This document shows, one piece after another, positions 50,215 through 58,016 of a DNA stretch of 64,000 nt. Each line of letters starts with the position of its first letter. Position 1 is the stretch's first letter. A program made the translations under genes and the position numbers. The stretch is taken from the NCBI RefSeq assembly GCF_025685425.1, contig NZ_JAGTAS010000057.1, positions 372,001-436,000 of the forward strand, read 5' to 3'. A model generated the notes under the pieces. That model was not told the origin of the DNA. It worked only from the letters and a program-made list of their open reading frames with translations, and made no database searches. The DNA comes from Terriglobus albidus. Lineage in GTDB: Bacteria > Acidobacteriota > Terriglobia > Terriglobales > Acidobacteriaceae.

Positions 50215-50919
50215 ATGTGTGGCCGTTATGTGAGGAAATCCGGGAAACAGAAAATCGCCGAGGCCTTCAATGCGAAGCCGGCGGGCGAACTCCCCATGCC
50301 AGATGCCGACTATAACGTCGCGCCGACCACTCACCAGCCCATCATCCGCGAGAACCGAGATACGGGTGAGCGAGAGATTGTTCTGGCTCGGTGGGGCCTG
50401 ATTCCCTTCTTCACAAAGGATCTGGCAGATATCAAAGGGCTGAGTACGATCAACGCCCGGGCAGAGAGCATCACGAAATCTAAGACTTGGCGCGAACCCT
50501 TCAAAAAACGCCGTTGTCTTATTCCGGCATCAGCGTTTTATGAGTGGCCAGAGAACGCTCCGAAGCCGCGGCAGCCATATGTCTTTGAGACCACGGACGC
50601 CAGCATGTTCGCCTTTGCAGGCCTCTGGGATGCCTGGAAGGATGCAGAGGATCACTGGCTCCAGTCGTTCGCCATTGTGACGACGGATGCAAACGAGCTC
50701 ATGGCACAGATTCACTCCCGTATGCCAGTCATTCTTCACCGGCGGGACTATGATCGCTGGCTCGACCGCGGAGAGACGGAGCAGCTTCCCTTGGACCTGC
50801 TCCGACCTTATGAGTCGGAGGGAATGGAGATGCACGAGGCCAATCCCGCAGTGAACAACGTGCGTAACAATGGACCTGAGATGCTCACACCACCCGCAGG
50901 AGGCAACGATGGTCACTGA
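50215..50919 (+). CDS. SRAP (SOS response-associated peptidase, YedK/HMCES)
   Basis: 234 residues. Starts MCGRYV, placing the catalytic Cys at position 2 after Met removal; then DYNVAPTTHQPII, ARWGLIPFF, STINARAES, KRRCLIPASAFYEWPE, FAFAGLWDAW and AQIHSRMPVIL: all SRAP core motifs (Cys, Asn, Glu, His) are present. These enzymes cross-link covalently to abasic sites in single-stranded DNA. AAGGAGG precedes the ATG. A phage copy may protect replicating DNA. Confidence 0.95.
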   Translation: MCGRYVRKSGKQKIAEAFNAKPAGELPMPDADYNVAPTTHQPIIRENRDTGEREIVLARWGLIPFFTKDLADIKGLSTINARAESITKSKTWREPFKKRRCLIPASAFYEWPENAPKPRQPYVFETTDASMFAFAGLWDAWKDAEDHWLQSFAIVTTDANELMAQIHSRMPVILHRRDYDRWLDRGETEQLPLDLLRPYESEGMEMHEANPAVNNVRNNGPEMLTPPAGGNDGH

Positions 50920-51421
50920 AGCGATGCACAAATCGTTCTTAGACTTCTGTTCCGTTCCGGTAGAGCAGCTTTCAGAAGAGGAGTGGGCGCTCCTTCAGGT
51001 TCACATGGTGTACTGCCCGACGTGCCGGGAAACCTTCGAGAGTCTGCAACCAAAGAAAGAGCGTAAGCCCGGAACTGTCGAAACCTACGCGACTGTCTAT
51101 GAGCCCTTGAAGCCATTCGGTATCCCCGCGCAGGTGTGGGATGAAGTGCTCGACGAAATGTTCGGTTTACCTCTCGGCCAGGTCCCCGGCCCAATGCAGA
51201 TGATTCATAACACCGCAAAGGCTAACGCAATGGTGGCTGAGAGGCTCCTTCGCAAGGAAGGCATGTCCGACCGCGAGTATGTGCGGTACCTGTTGGAAGA
51301 TGCCAATGCCTTCTGGCAGACACTAGATCCGATAGATCGGGACTACTGGGAATTTGATCTCGAGCGCGGCATCAGCGTGAAGCGTGTCCCGGGTGATGAA
51401 CCACCGCGGAGACATCACTAG
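50909..51421 (+). CDS. Hypothetical phage protein with CPTC motif
   Basis: 170 residues from the ATG at 50909, with AGGAGG upstream, overlapping the SRAP end by 11 bp. DFCSVPVEQLSEEEWALLQVHMVYCPTCRETFESLQ has a CxxC knuckle; the rest is acidic/helical (EVLDEMFGLPLGQVPGPMQMI; AERLLRKEGMSDREYVRYLLED). It resembles short zinc-bearing anti-sigma or adaptor-like proteins only in the CxxC; function unknown. Confidence 0.6.
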   Translation: MVTEAMHKSFLDFCSVPVEQLSEEEWALLQVHMVYCPTCRETFESLQPKKERKPGTVETYATVYEPLKPFGIPAQVWDEVLDEMFGLPLGQVPGPMQMIHNTAKANAMVAERLLRKEGMSDREYVRYLLEDANAFWQTLDPIDRDYWEFDLERGISVKRVPGDEPPRRHH

Positions 51422-51513
51422 CTCGCCCCACCTTTCCGCATACGGATGGTCTTTGCCTGGTCCCAGGGAGATTGCTGTTACGGCCTTCCACGCGGCATAC
51501 TATTTGCCATCCC

Positions 51514-52440
51514 ATGACTGAAGATCGAAACAAGCAAAAACCTAGCACCCAGGAAACTGAGAATCCGAAACGCTTGTCCCCGGAGGAGTTTTTGACGACC
51601 TCCCCTCTTTTTGTCACCGTGAAGACCGAGGAATTCAAGGTTCCAGACAGAATTGCCTTCCACTGTTCCGGTGAGTGCAAAGCTACAACTGATTGGTTCT
51701 TGGTCTATTCAGAGACTCCGCTGGGCTCGGGAGCGAGTCGCGGGACCCCGCCAGACGAAACGATCAAATCCGTCGCTTATCACTGTTTTCGGTGCAGAAA
51801 GATGACATTGACAGTTGTCTATAGGGAAATAGGTAAGGAAGAACGACCAGTAGCAACAGTACCGTCATCTTTCTCCCGCGGCTTCAAGGTTCCAACTATC
51901 CCCGTGCTCACCGACGTTATGAAGGTGGGACAGTTCCCTGCTCCTCGTATCGTTATTCCCCAAAAGCTCGAGAAAAATCTTGGTGAAGATGCCGTCGAGT
52001 TATATCGAAAGGCGATGATATGCCGAAACTCTGGCTTTGGGTTGGCAGCTGTTGGATACATGCGCCGTATTGTGGAAGATAAAACGAACGAACTGATCGA
52101 AGTCGCTGCCGCCTTCGCTGAGGCACACCACGTTAAATCTGAAACAGTGGCAAAGATGCGGAAGGCTATCGATGCCGACAAGTACACGCCGTATGAAACA
52201 AAGCTAAAAATCGCAGGTTCTGTATTCCCTAAAAACCTCCGAGTTGGGGATGTCAACCCTTTGGATCTTCTTTTCAGATATGTGAGCAAGGGCTTACATG
52301 GATTGAGCGAGCTGGAATGTATTGCGATCGCTGATGAGATACGGACGGTTTTTACCTACGTCTTTGAGAACCTACAGGCGGAGATATCGGATCGGCGCAG
52401 ATTTGTAGACACAGTGAACAAACTCTCAAAATCGAAATAA
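51514..52440 (+). CDS. Large hypothetical protein, DUF4145-like C-terminus
   Basis: 308 residues from ATG 51514. Zinc-type CSGECK and CFRCRK in the first half; the second half (DAVELYRKAMICRNSGFGLAAVGYMRRIVEDKTNELIEVA then FRYVSKGLHGLSELECIAIADEIRTVFTYVFENL) resembles DUF4145-type modules found next to nucleases and defence genes. Base composition is lower in GC than its neighbours, hinting at separate acquisition. Standalone; function not known. Confidence 0.6.
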   Translation: MTEDRNKQKPSTQETENPKRLSPEEFLTTSPLFVTVKTEEFKVPDRIAFHCSGECKATTDWFLVYSETPLGSGASRGTPPDETIKSVAYHCFRCRKMTLTVVYREIGKEERPVATVPSSFSRGFKVPTIPVLTDVMKVGQFPAPRIVIPQKLEKNLGEDAVELYRKAMICRNSGFGLAAVGYMRRIVEDKTNELIEVAAAFAEAHHVKSETVAKMRKAIDADKYTPYETKLKIAGSVFPKNLRVGDVNPLDLLFRYVSKGLHGLSELECIAIADEIRTVFTYVFENLQAEISDRRRFVDTVNKLSKSK

Positions 52441-52441
52441 G

Positions 52442-52708
52442 TTATTGCCGCGATTTTCCGGGCGCGCCATTACCGAATTGCTGCGTCAAGCCTTCGGCGG
52501 CCAGCTTGCGCTTGTTCTGTTCCCGGAACTGTTCATTGGTCTGCTCCAAGATTCCTGTCGTCAGCCGGTGAAGGACATGCGTCTCGACATCCCGCACCCA
52601 CCGCTGACGCTTTGCCGTGGCGTTCGTCGCCAACTGCGCCAGCTTCCGCAGGTCGTAATACGTACCCTCGTCCAACTTAATTATTGCTATCTGTCCCTTT
52701 GCCGCCAT
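52442..52708 (-). CDS. Small hypothetical protein, last of leftward unit
   Basis: 88 residues, basic, helical (IIKLDEGTYYDLRKLAQLATNATAKRQRWVRDVETHVLHRLTTGILEQ). Its ATG overlaps the pseudo-receiver stop by one base (TAATG). Possible nucleic-acid or protein adaptor; no family recognised. Confidence 0.5.
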   Translation of the reverse strand: MAAKGQIAIIKLDEGTYYDLRKLAQLATNATAKRQRWVRDVETHVLHRLTTGILEQTNEQFREQNKRKLAAEGLTQQFGNGAPGKSRQ

Positions 52709-53145
52709 TACGCTGTTGCCCTTTCCTCGATCGCTGCTGTTGGTGGTGGCACCGGCATAAGGATCGGCTTCTTTGGTCCACGCTTACGCGCCAGTAGTGT
52801 GTTCATTGCCAGCTGAATGCCAGCCATGTCCCTTGAAACGGCTACCCGGTCCGGCCTGGTCGGGAGTTCAAACGCGCACGGCTCGGGCAAGACTTCCAGA
52901 AGCTTCAGCGTCTCCGGCCGGTTGGCAATGAGCTCGACATGCGCGGAAAGGTCGGCGCCTTCCCGGTAGACCATGACAAGCCAGTGGTACTCGGAGTCAT
53001 ACTCACGCCGCAGGAAGCTCGCGAGTGTGGCTACATCGGAGACCAGCGTCATGAGCACGAAGAGGCGCGTCTCAAAGATGAATTGAAGCCTGCCGGCCTC
53101 TGCTGGGTTTGGGTGGAACAGCAGGACATTCTTTTTCGGTCTCAT
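52708..53145 (-). CDS. Response-regulator receiver-like (pseudo-receiver) protein
   Basis: 145 residues from ATG 53145 (GGAGGGAG upstream). KNVLLFHPNPAEAGRLQFIFETRLFVLMTLVSDVATLASFL and then WLVMVYREGADLSAHVELIANRPETLKLLEVLPEP follow the alpha/beta pattern of CheY-like receivers, but the acidic pocket is gone and no conserved phospho-Asp is apparent, so it is probably non-phosphorylated. Output domain absent. It may sense or titrate a host component; uncertain. Confidence 0.55.
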   Translation of the reverse strand: MRPKKNVLLFHPNPAEAGRLQFIFETRLFVLMTLVSDVATLASFLRREYDSEYHWLVMVYREGADLSAHVELIANRPETLKLLEVLPEPCAFELPTRPDRVAVSRDMAGIQLAMNTLLARKRGPKKPILMPVPPPTAAIEERATA

Positions 53146-53318
53146 GCGCTCTCCCTCCAACGGCATTCCGCGTCCCAATCTCCGGCGATGCAATCTGTTC
53201 GGAGACATAAGGGGCATCTCCTTCTTTGCCTAGAAGTAGGTGGTCGTTCGGACGGATTCAGAATCATCAAAAGAAAAGCCGTTGTAACCGCGATAGCTGC
53301 GAATCCCGCTAAGATCAT
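53142..53318 (-). CDS. Small membrane protein with CPLC motif
   Basis: 58 residues from ATG 53318, preceded by GGGGAGG; its start overlaps the replication gene stop (ATGA) and its stop overlaps the next ATG. One hydrophobic helix (ILAGFAAIAVTTAFLLMIL), then a basic linker and CPLCLRTDC. The longer frame upstream is antisense-like and rejected. Confidence 0.6.
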   Translation of the reverse strand: MILAGFAAIAVTTAFLLMILNPSERPPTSRQRRRCPLCLRTDCIAGDWDAECRWRESA

Positions 53319-54430
53319 GCGCTTGCCTCCCCGAAGATCATTTGCACTGCCGTGACACCCTGCGGCAGGAACCGCTCGAAGTTGAACTGCTGCGGAACAT
53401 GCCCGAAGTGCTCGTTTGGACCACGGAGTATCAACCGGCCTTCCTTCACGCCCTCTGGCCGCAGGGGCTTCACCCAAGTTGCGAAGCTCTGGGCGTTTGC
53501 CTCTTGCCGCAATGCCGCGCTCACCTGCTGCCATGCGGATAGACCAGCTGCGCGATCGGCTCCCTCAAGCACGCGTTCGTTTGCGGCCTGGCGTGCCATT
53601 CTCTCGGCGGTTTCCTCTGCCGATGGCTTGGCCAGTCGCATGCCGACTATCGGCTCTCCGCTTGCTGTTGGTGTGCGCCACTTGCCGTCCTCGAACCAGA
53701 ACCGGTTTACCTCCACCGCTCGCTTTCTCGCTTCCAGGGCGGCGCGGTAGATCACCATGCCGGCCGCGTGCGGTGTCGTCTTCGTCTCGGCGGCGAACAG
53801 GCGCACAGCCTCGGAGACAACGTGGTGCGTGGAGCCCACAAGCGGGATGGATAGTTTCTCTGCCAGAGCGTGGGCTACCTGCGGCGGCTCAAGGCTGTCG
53901 GTCTCAGCTTGGGTGCGTTGCTCTGGCGGCTTGATGGCCGGAAGCGGTTGCGAAGGGGGGAGTTCTTCACGCGCCCCGCGCGCGTGCGGTAAATCTCCCC
54001 CGTTAGGAGGGAGATTTACTGGTAAAGGTGATGGTGAAGGGCATTGCTCGGGCATTGCTTGTGTATTGCTTGGAGCAATGCTTGGAGCATTTTTCCATCT
54101 AGTATTGGCCGCTTTTTGCGCTTTTTCGGCGGATTTCAGCTTCTTTGAGTTCCACTCAGCCCGCTCTTTTTCCAGCCGTTCCTGTATGTAAGTACCGTCC
54201 GGGCATTGCTTGAAGAATGCTTGGAGAGTGCTCCAAGCATTGCTCCAAGCATCTTTCTCTACCTTCGCAATGCGCCGGAGAACATCTAGGCTCGCCGGCA
54301 GCGGCCCATTCTTCCAGGAGTGCATGAGCAAGTGCAGATATGCCCCGCTCTCCTCGGCAGTGAGGTGCTGCGTATCAGCCAGATAGTCCCCTATATAGAG
54401 GGGCATCCAGATATCTGCGGAGCTGCTCAC
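53315..54430 (-). CDS. DUF1376 / DnaA-domain-I phage replication protein
   Basis: 371 residues. Residues 1-95 DUF1376 (WMPLYIGDYLADTQHLTAEESGAYLHLLMHSWKNGPLP), the winged-helix start of phage replication proteins; a long Pro/Ser linker; residues about 290-360 (LSAWQQVSAALRQEANAQSFATWVKPLRPEGVKEGRLILRGPNEHF) match DnaA domain I, which recruits the helicase. The gene contains iteron-like DNA repeats in its own coding sequence (54041-54253), as in lambda O. Probable origin-binding initiator. Confidence 0.85.
   Translation of the reverse strand: MSSSADIWMPLYIGDYLADTQHLTAEESGAYLHLLMHSWKNGPLPASLDVLRRIAKVEKDAWSNAWSTLQAFFKQCPDGTYIQERLEKERAEWNSKKLKSAEKAQKAANTRWKNAPSIAPSNTQAMPEQCPSPSPLPVNLPPNGGDLPHARGAREELPPSQPLPAIKPPEQRTQAETDSLEPPQVAHALAEKLSIPLVGSTHHVVSEAVRLFAAETKTTPHAAGMVIYRAALEARKRAVEVNRFWFEDGKWRTPTASGEPIVGMRLAKPSAEETAERMARQAANERVLEGADRAAGLSAWQQVSAALRQEANAQSFATWVKPLRPEGVKEGRLILRGPNEHFGHVPQQFNFERFLPQGVTAVQMIFGEASA
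53991..54253. other. Candidate phage replication origin (iterons in the initiator gene)
   Basis: GCATTGCT or its near variants occur repeatedly: 54041, 54052 and in the two clusters around 54064-54090 and 54202-54253, where GCTTGGAGCAATGCTTGGAGCA and its inverted relatives (CTCCAAGCATTGCTCCAAGC) form mirror-related groups. An inverted repeat AAATCTCCC/GGGAGATTT lies at 53991-54017 next to them. Iterons inside the initiator gene resemble lambda O/ori. The function is inferred from position. Confidence 0.5.
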
Positions 54431-54639
54431 TTAGCACCTCCGAAGCGTTCGTCGAAGTACAGTTGCGCACCTGTCGAAACATTGCCATGAAGCTTATCTA
54501 GCAATAAATGAAACCGATGCTCTTCAGCCAGAGAGCGGGATGCTTCATCCTTTTTGGTAGCCAATTCATCAACCAACAGCCCGAAGATGTCGTCCAGTTC
54601 CAACTGCGAGAACGTCATAGTTATTTCCGTATCGCCCAT
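54427..54639 (-). CDS. Small hypothetical protein upstream of the replication gene
   Basis: 70 residues, acidic, helical (FSQLELDDIFGLLVDELATKKDEASRSLAEEHRFHLLLDKLHG). Overlaps the DUF1376 gene's ATG by 4 bp, so they are coupled; may act with the initiator. No family recognised. Confidence 0.5.
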   Translation of the reverse strand: MGDTEITMTFSQLELDDIFGLLVDELATKKDEASRSLAEEHRFHLLLDKLHGNVSTGAQLYFDERFGGAK

Positions 54640-54768
54640 CTAAAACTCACCTCCAATCCAGCGCAGCTTGCCGCTGAACCGGATTCTATCTAACGATTTG
54701 CGAACACAGAGGACCAGGTTTAGCCAACCCTCACAACTTGCCATCCATCCCAGTAGTCGAGGTGATTT

Positions 54769-54954
54769 ATGGCAGACAATCTCAAAGATCGAGGCCCACA
54801 GGACCGAACCCGGATCAACGTCAATGAAGACTGGGAGGTTCGCTACTGGACCAAAGAACTCGGCGTTACCGAAGACAGGCTGCGTCATCTCGTACAGCTG
54901 CATGGCGTCTCGGCTGATGCCGTCCGTAGGGCGCTGGGCAAGCGCGTTGCATGA
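54769..54954 (+). CDS. DUF3606 protein
   Basis: 61 residues: MADNLKDRGPQDRTRINVNEDWEVRYWTKELGVTEDRLRHLVQLHGVSADAVRRALGKRVA, the canonical DUF3606 pattern of short regulatory or DNA-interacting proteins. GAGGTG precedes the ATG. Isolated plus-strand gene in a leftward region. Function unknown. Confidence 0.78.
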   Translation: MADNLKDRGPQDRTRINVNEDWEVRYWTKELGVTEDRLRHLVQLHGVSADAVRRALGKRVA

Positions 54955-54959
54955 CGGCA

Positions 54960-55094
54960 TCAGCGCACCCGCTCTTTCTCTGACACGGTCAGCACCAGGC
55001 GGACAGAATCACCGCGTAGGCCGCCGGTAACGTCCGCCGACACCTTCACCTGGAGCTCATCAGCCTGCATATGGCCAATGAGCTCCCGCAGCAC
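54960..55094 (-). other. Possible short gene end, start not found
   Basis: On the minus strand the frame ending at 54960 reads RELIGHMQADELQVKVSADVTGGLRGDSVRLVLTVSEKERVR, protein-like, and converges with DUF3606. GTG 55094 is the first in-frame start candidate; further upstream the frame is antisense to the ligase. No Shine-Dalgarno seen. Confidence 0.25.
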
Positions 55095-55148
55095 ATCAAT
55101 CGGAGTTTCACGGAAGCGCTGTGCTACCTTTGCCGCATCGACCCAACG

Positions 55149-56105
55149 ATGGCCGGATACCTCATCCCGTTCACTCCTCCCATGGAGTGCATGCCCGCTG
55201 CTTCCCTCCCCGAGGGAGACGACTGGCTTTACGAGGTCAAGCTGGACGGATACCGGGCTCAGATCAGTCACGACAGCAGAGGCGTTCGAATCCTCTCTCG
55301 GAACGCAAAGATCCTGACCAGTCAGTTCCCCGACATTGTTAGAGCAGCTGAAAGCCTGCCCTTCGGCTGTGTGATCGACGGTGAGCTCTGTGCTTTGACT
55401 GACAAAGGTATTCCCAGCTTCCAGTTGCTTCAGAATCGGGGAAGTGTGAACGCTCCGACCGTCTTCTACGCCTTCGACCTGCTGTATCTGGACTACAGCC
55501 CGCTTCTCAAACGTAAGCTTGGTGAACGGCGGGCGGGGCTCGAGAGTCTCATCAAATCCACGGGCCACCTTCAACTCTCTGAAGGACTGCGTCTCCCTCT
55601 CGCCATAGTCCTGGACCTTGTTCGGAAACACTCTCTTGAAGGCGTGGTCGCAAAACGACTCTCCAGCACCTACGAGGCAGGCTTGCGCACTGGCGCATGG
55701 CAGAAGAAGCGCATCACCCTGGCGCAGGAGTTTGTCATCGGAGGATACACTCCCGGCGACTACGGCATTGATGCTCTCGTCATTGGCTTCTACAGAGGCG
55801 GGAAACTGCGTTACTGCGGCCGGGTTCGCAATGGCTTTGTCCCGGCCAGCCGCCGGCAGGTCTTTGCTGAGCTCAAGGGGCTTCGCACTGACGTCTGTCC
55901 ATTCACCAACCTGCCGGAGAAGGCTGCTGGAAGATGGGGTGATGGTCTCACCGCTGCCAAGATGAAGGAATGTGTCTGGCTCAGGCCCGAGGCTGTCGCT
56001 CAGATTGAGTTCCTGGAATGGACGGAGAGTGAGCACCTGCGGCATGTCACCTTCGCCGGCATGCGGCACGATAAGGACGCGAGAAAGGTTGTGCGGGAGA
56101 CTTAG
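55149..56105 (+). CDS. ATP-dependent DNA ligase (LigC/LigD-type)
   Basis: 318 residues from ATG 55149. Motif I EVKLDGYRA carries the adenylated Lys; then SRNAKILTSQFPDIV, DGELCAL (motif III), EGVVAKR (motif IV) and WQKKRI (motif V), plus the OB-fold with GYTPGDYGIDALVIGFYRGGKLRYCGRVRNGF and a C-terminal ECVWLRPEAVAQIEFLEWT. Single-unit nick-sealing ligase like the LigD ligase domain without polymerase or nuclease. A longer frame from 55071 is possible. Plus-strand, against its neighbours. Confidence 0.9.
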   Translation: MAGYLIPFTPPMECMPAASLPEGDDWLYEVKLDGYRAQISHDSRGVRILSRNAKILTSQFPDIVRAAESLPFGCVIDGELCALTDKGIPSFQLLQNRGSVNAPTVFYAFDLLYLDYSPLLKRKLGERRAGLESLIKSTGHLQLSEGLRLPLAIVLDLVRKHSLEGVVAKRLSSTYEAGLRTGAWQKKRITLAQEFVIGGYTPGDYGIDALVIGFYRGGKLRYCGRVRNGFVPASRRQVFAELKGLRTDVCPFTNLPEKAAGRWGDGLTAAKMKECVWLRPEAVAQIEFLEWTESEHLRHVTFAGMRHDKDARKVVRET

Positions 56106-56109
56106 GGCG

Positions 56110-57147
56110 TCAGCCACGAGCTACCTCCGGCATCTGCCGAACACGGAACGCTTCCGGCCACTCCGACATCAAGCCACCTTTCCGATGCTTCAGGCCGATT
56201 GTGTGGCAGAGTCGATCTTCTAGGCGCACAGGCTTTGTGCGGATGCCACTCCATAACCCGTAGGGCTTCTCGCCATGCGTCTGATATGGTTTGGCCCCCA
56301 TCTGCTTCACAAACACCGGCACACCTGCCGACTTGCACTGCTGCACGATGCGGTATGCCCACTCAACATTGAACGGGCGAGCTCCAACCCCGCTTTCCCC
56401 GCCGACGATGACCCAGTCAAGGGAGGATGGTGCCTGGTAGAAACGATCCTCATGGTCCCGTGTAAGGGCACTGATAGTTCCCGGCACTGTAATTGTGAGG
56501 TTGTACTGGGATGGCAACTCTATTTCGTCTAGGTTGATCTGCTCAATCAGTGGTTCGGCCGATATGAACCGTACCGCCGCTGGGGTCCGCAACAGATCTG
56601 GAATGCGAAGATTGGCATAGTGCTGGTTCTCAACCGATACGCCCAGCCAGACATTATCCAGGGGCCAGTAGATATCACAGTCGAAACGGTACCCTTGCCG
56701 CGGGTTGATCTTCTCCGCCGCATCAAACACCCTACGGGCGGTGTATCTGGGATTTTCGAGGCTCAGATACTTCAGCATCCGATCGGCCCGCTTTGTCAGC
56801 ACCTGATACGTGTGCTGAGGAGTCAACGCCATCACCGCGAAGATGCGATCGATCTGCTCATCCGTGACGCTCTCATGAAAAAGGTCAGACATAGAGTTCA
56901 CGAAGTAGATGGTCCGCTTCTTCCGCGCCAGCGGTCCCACGAGCTTGTCTTTGCGGTCTTCCGCTATCTTTCCCGTCCAGTACGCGTGTTTTCCCTGGAG
57001 AATCGTTAGGCCCTGATACTTCGTTTGCCCCATTAGCGCCAAGCGATGGGCCATCTTCTTGGCGTAGCAGTTCACACAGCCGGGGCTAATCGGCGTGCAG
57101 CCGGCGATAGGATTCCAGGTCTCTCCTGTCCACTCGATATTGCTCAT
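56110..57147 (-). CDS. Phage Gp37/Gp68-like protein (DUF5131)
   Basis: 345 residues. GETWNPIAGCTPISPGCVNCYAKKMAHRL has a CxxxxxxCxxC iron-sulfur-like pattern; VNSMSDLFHESVTDEQIDRIFAVM, TYQVLTKRADRM, WLGVSVENQ, FISAEPLI and DWVIVGGESGVGARP are family motifs. Radical-SAM relationship is proposed for this group; the reaction is unknown. Common in phages near replication genes. Confidence 0.88.
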   Translation of the reverse strand: MSNIEWTGETWNPIAGCTPISPGCVNCYAKKMAHRLALMGQTKYQGLTILQGKHAYWTGKIAEDRKDKLVGPLARKKRTIYFVNSMSDLFHESVTDEQIDRIFAVMALTPQHTYQVLTKRADRMLKYLSLENPRYTARRVFDAAEKINPRQGYRFDCDIYWPLDNVWLGVSVENQHYANLRIPDLLRTPAAVRFISAEPLIEQINLDEIELPSQYNLTITVPGTISALTRDHEDRFYQAPSSLDWVIVGGESGVGARPFNVEWAYRIVQQCKSAGVPVFVKQMGAKPYQTHGEKPYGLWSGIRTKPVRLEDRLCHTIGLKHRKGGLMSEWPEAFRVRQMPEVARG

Positions 57148-57176
57148 TTCGCCCTCTGGGGTGATAGGCTTCCGCC

Positions 57177-57446
57177 ATGGAAATTGAAGTCGCGCTCAAA
57201 CTCGGGGAAGTGCAGAGCAATCCGCCCGGCGCGGAATTGCAGGCCATCGCCCTTGATGGAACCAAGCGGGAATGGTTCAAGTGGTACCCAAACCGGGGTG
57301 TGGGAGGTTTCGATGCCTATAACATGGGTTTGGCTGAACGGGCAGAAACGCCAACTGGTGTGTCTGTCGGTATCGTGTACGCCGTTCTCAAGAGTGCGGA
57401 GATCGATGACGTTACACTCGACAAGGAATGGCACAAACGGAGATAG
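57177..57446 (+). CDS. Small hypothetical protein, plus strand
   Basis: 89 residues: MEIEVALKLGEVQSNPPGAELQAIALDGTKREWFKWYPNRGVGGFDAYNMGLAERAE. The plus-strand codons show a G-first, purine-rich coding pattern, whereas the fully overlapping minus-strand frame (57144-57455) does not. TAGGCT lies at -12 to -7, as in leaderless starts, and there is no strong Shine-Dalgarno. Function unknown. Confidence 0.5.
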   Translation: MEIEVALKLGEVQSNPPGAELQAIALDGTKREWFKWYPNRGVGGFDAYNMGLAERAETPTGVSVGIVYAVLKSAEIDDVTLDKEWHKRR

Positions 57447-57451
57447 CTGTC

Positions 57452-57967
57452 TCAAAGGACTACCTCCAGGGGCTGCAGCTTGGTCACCTTCGCCAAGTAC
57501 AGCGGGTGCTTTGGAGAGCCATCCTTATTCAGCCCGAGACATTGCAGATCACGTCCAGTGAGCGAGAACAGAGTCTTCACCTGCGCACCGCGGTCAAGAT
57601 GACGGCCGTGCTTACCCCATGCGGCGACCAGTGGGCCGGTAACACCAAACTTTGTGACCAACTCGACTAATGTGTTCCCTTCGCCTATCGGTTCCCTCTC
57701 GGCCTTCATAACGTTGGGATCTGTGGCGCGGAATGCGAAGAGGTTCAGCATCACCATGCCGCCACAACCCCACAGCGCGGCGAAGTCCCGGCAACGGCGT
57801 ATCGTCGGATCATCTTGCACCTCGTCGGCCGTGGAAGGATTCAAGCCGATAAACGCGGCCAACGGCTTGGAGTCGTCCCACACAATCGTCAACGTGTAGC
57901 GGTACCGGCGGCATGGCGAGAATGTCGCATCTCGCTTCACAAACAGGCTGGTGTCTTTGGTAGCCAT
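57452..57967 (-). CDS. DUF1643 protein
   Basis: 171 residues. FSPCRRYRYTLTIVWDDSKPLAAFIGLNPSTADEVQDDPTIRRCRDFAALWGCGGMVMLNLFAFRATDPNVM, then GPLVAAWGKHG and LQCLGLNKDGSPKHPLYL: the complete DUF1643 signature (GLNPSTAD, LFAFRATDP, WG, HPL). Common in phages and mobile islands; function unestablished. Confidence 0.92.
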   Translation of the reverse strand: MATKDTSLFVKRDATFSPCRRYRYTLTIVWDDSKPLAAFIGLNPSTADEVQDDPTIRRCRDFAALWGCGGMVMLNLFAFRATDPNVMKAEREPIGEGNTLVELVTKFGVTGPLVAAWGKHGRHLDRGAQVKTLFSLTGRDLQCLGLNKDGSPKHPLYLAKVTKLQPLEVVL

Positions 57968-58016
57968 AGATCCCTTGCGATGTGAAGCGGCCCGGTTTGT
58001 GTCCGGGCCGCGATGG

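Noticed and set aside
53319-53534. Extension of the small membrane protein frame
   Set aside because: It overlaps the replication gene antisense, and GGGGAGG marks the internal ATG at 53318.
55157-56117. Long minus-strand frame of 385 codons through the ligase gene
   Set aside because: Most of it is antisense to a clearly conserved ATP-dependent ligase. Only its last part looks protein-like and is listed as a low-confidence piece.
57144-57455. Minus-strand frame of 103 codons with ATGA/TTGA overlaps to both neighbours
   Set aside because: Overlaps are attractive, but the start is TTG and the composition is unlike a protein. The exactly overlapping plus-strand frame shows better coding bias.
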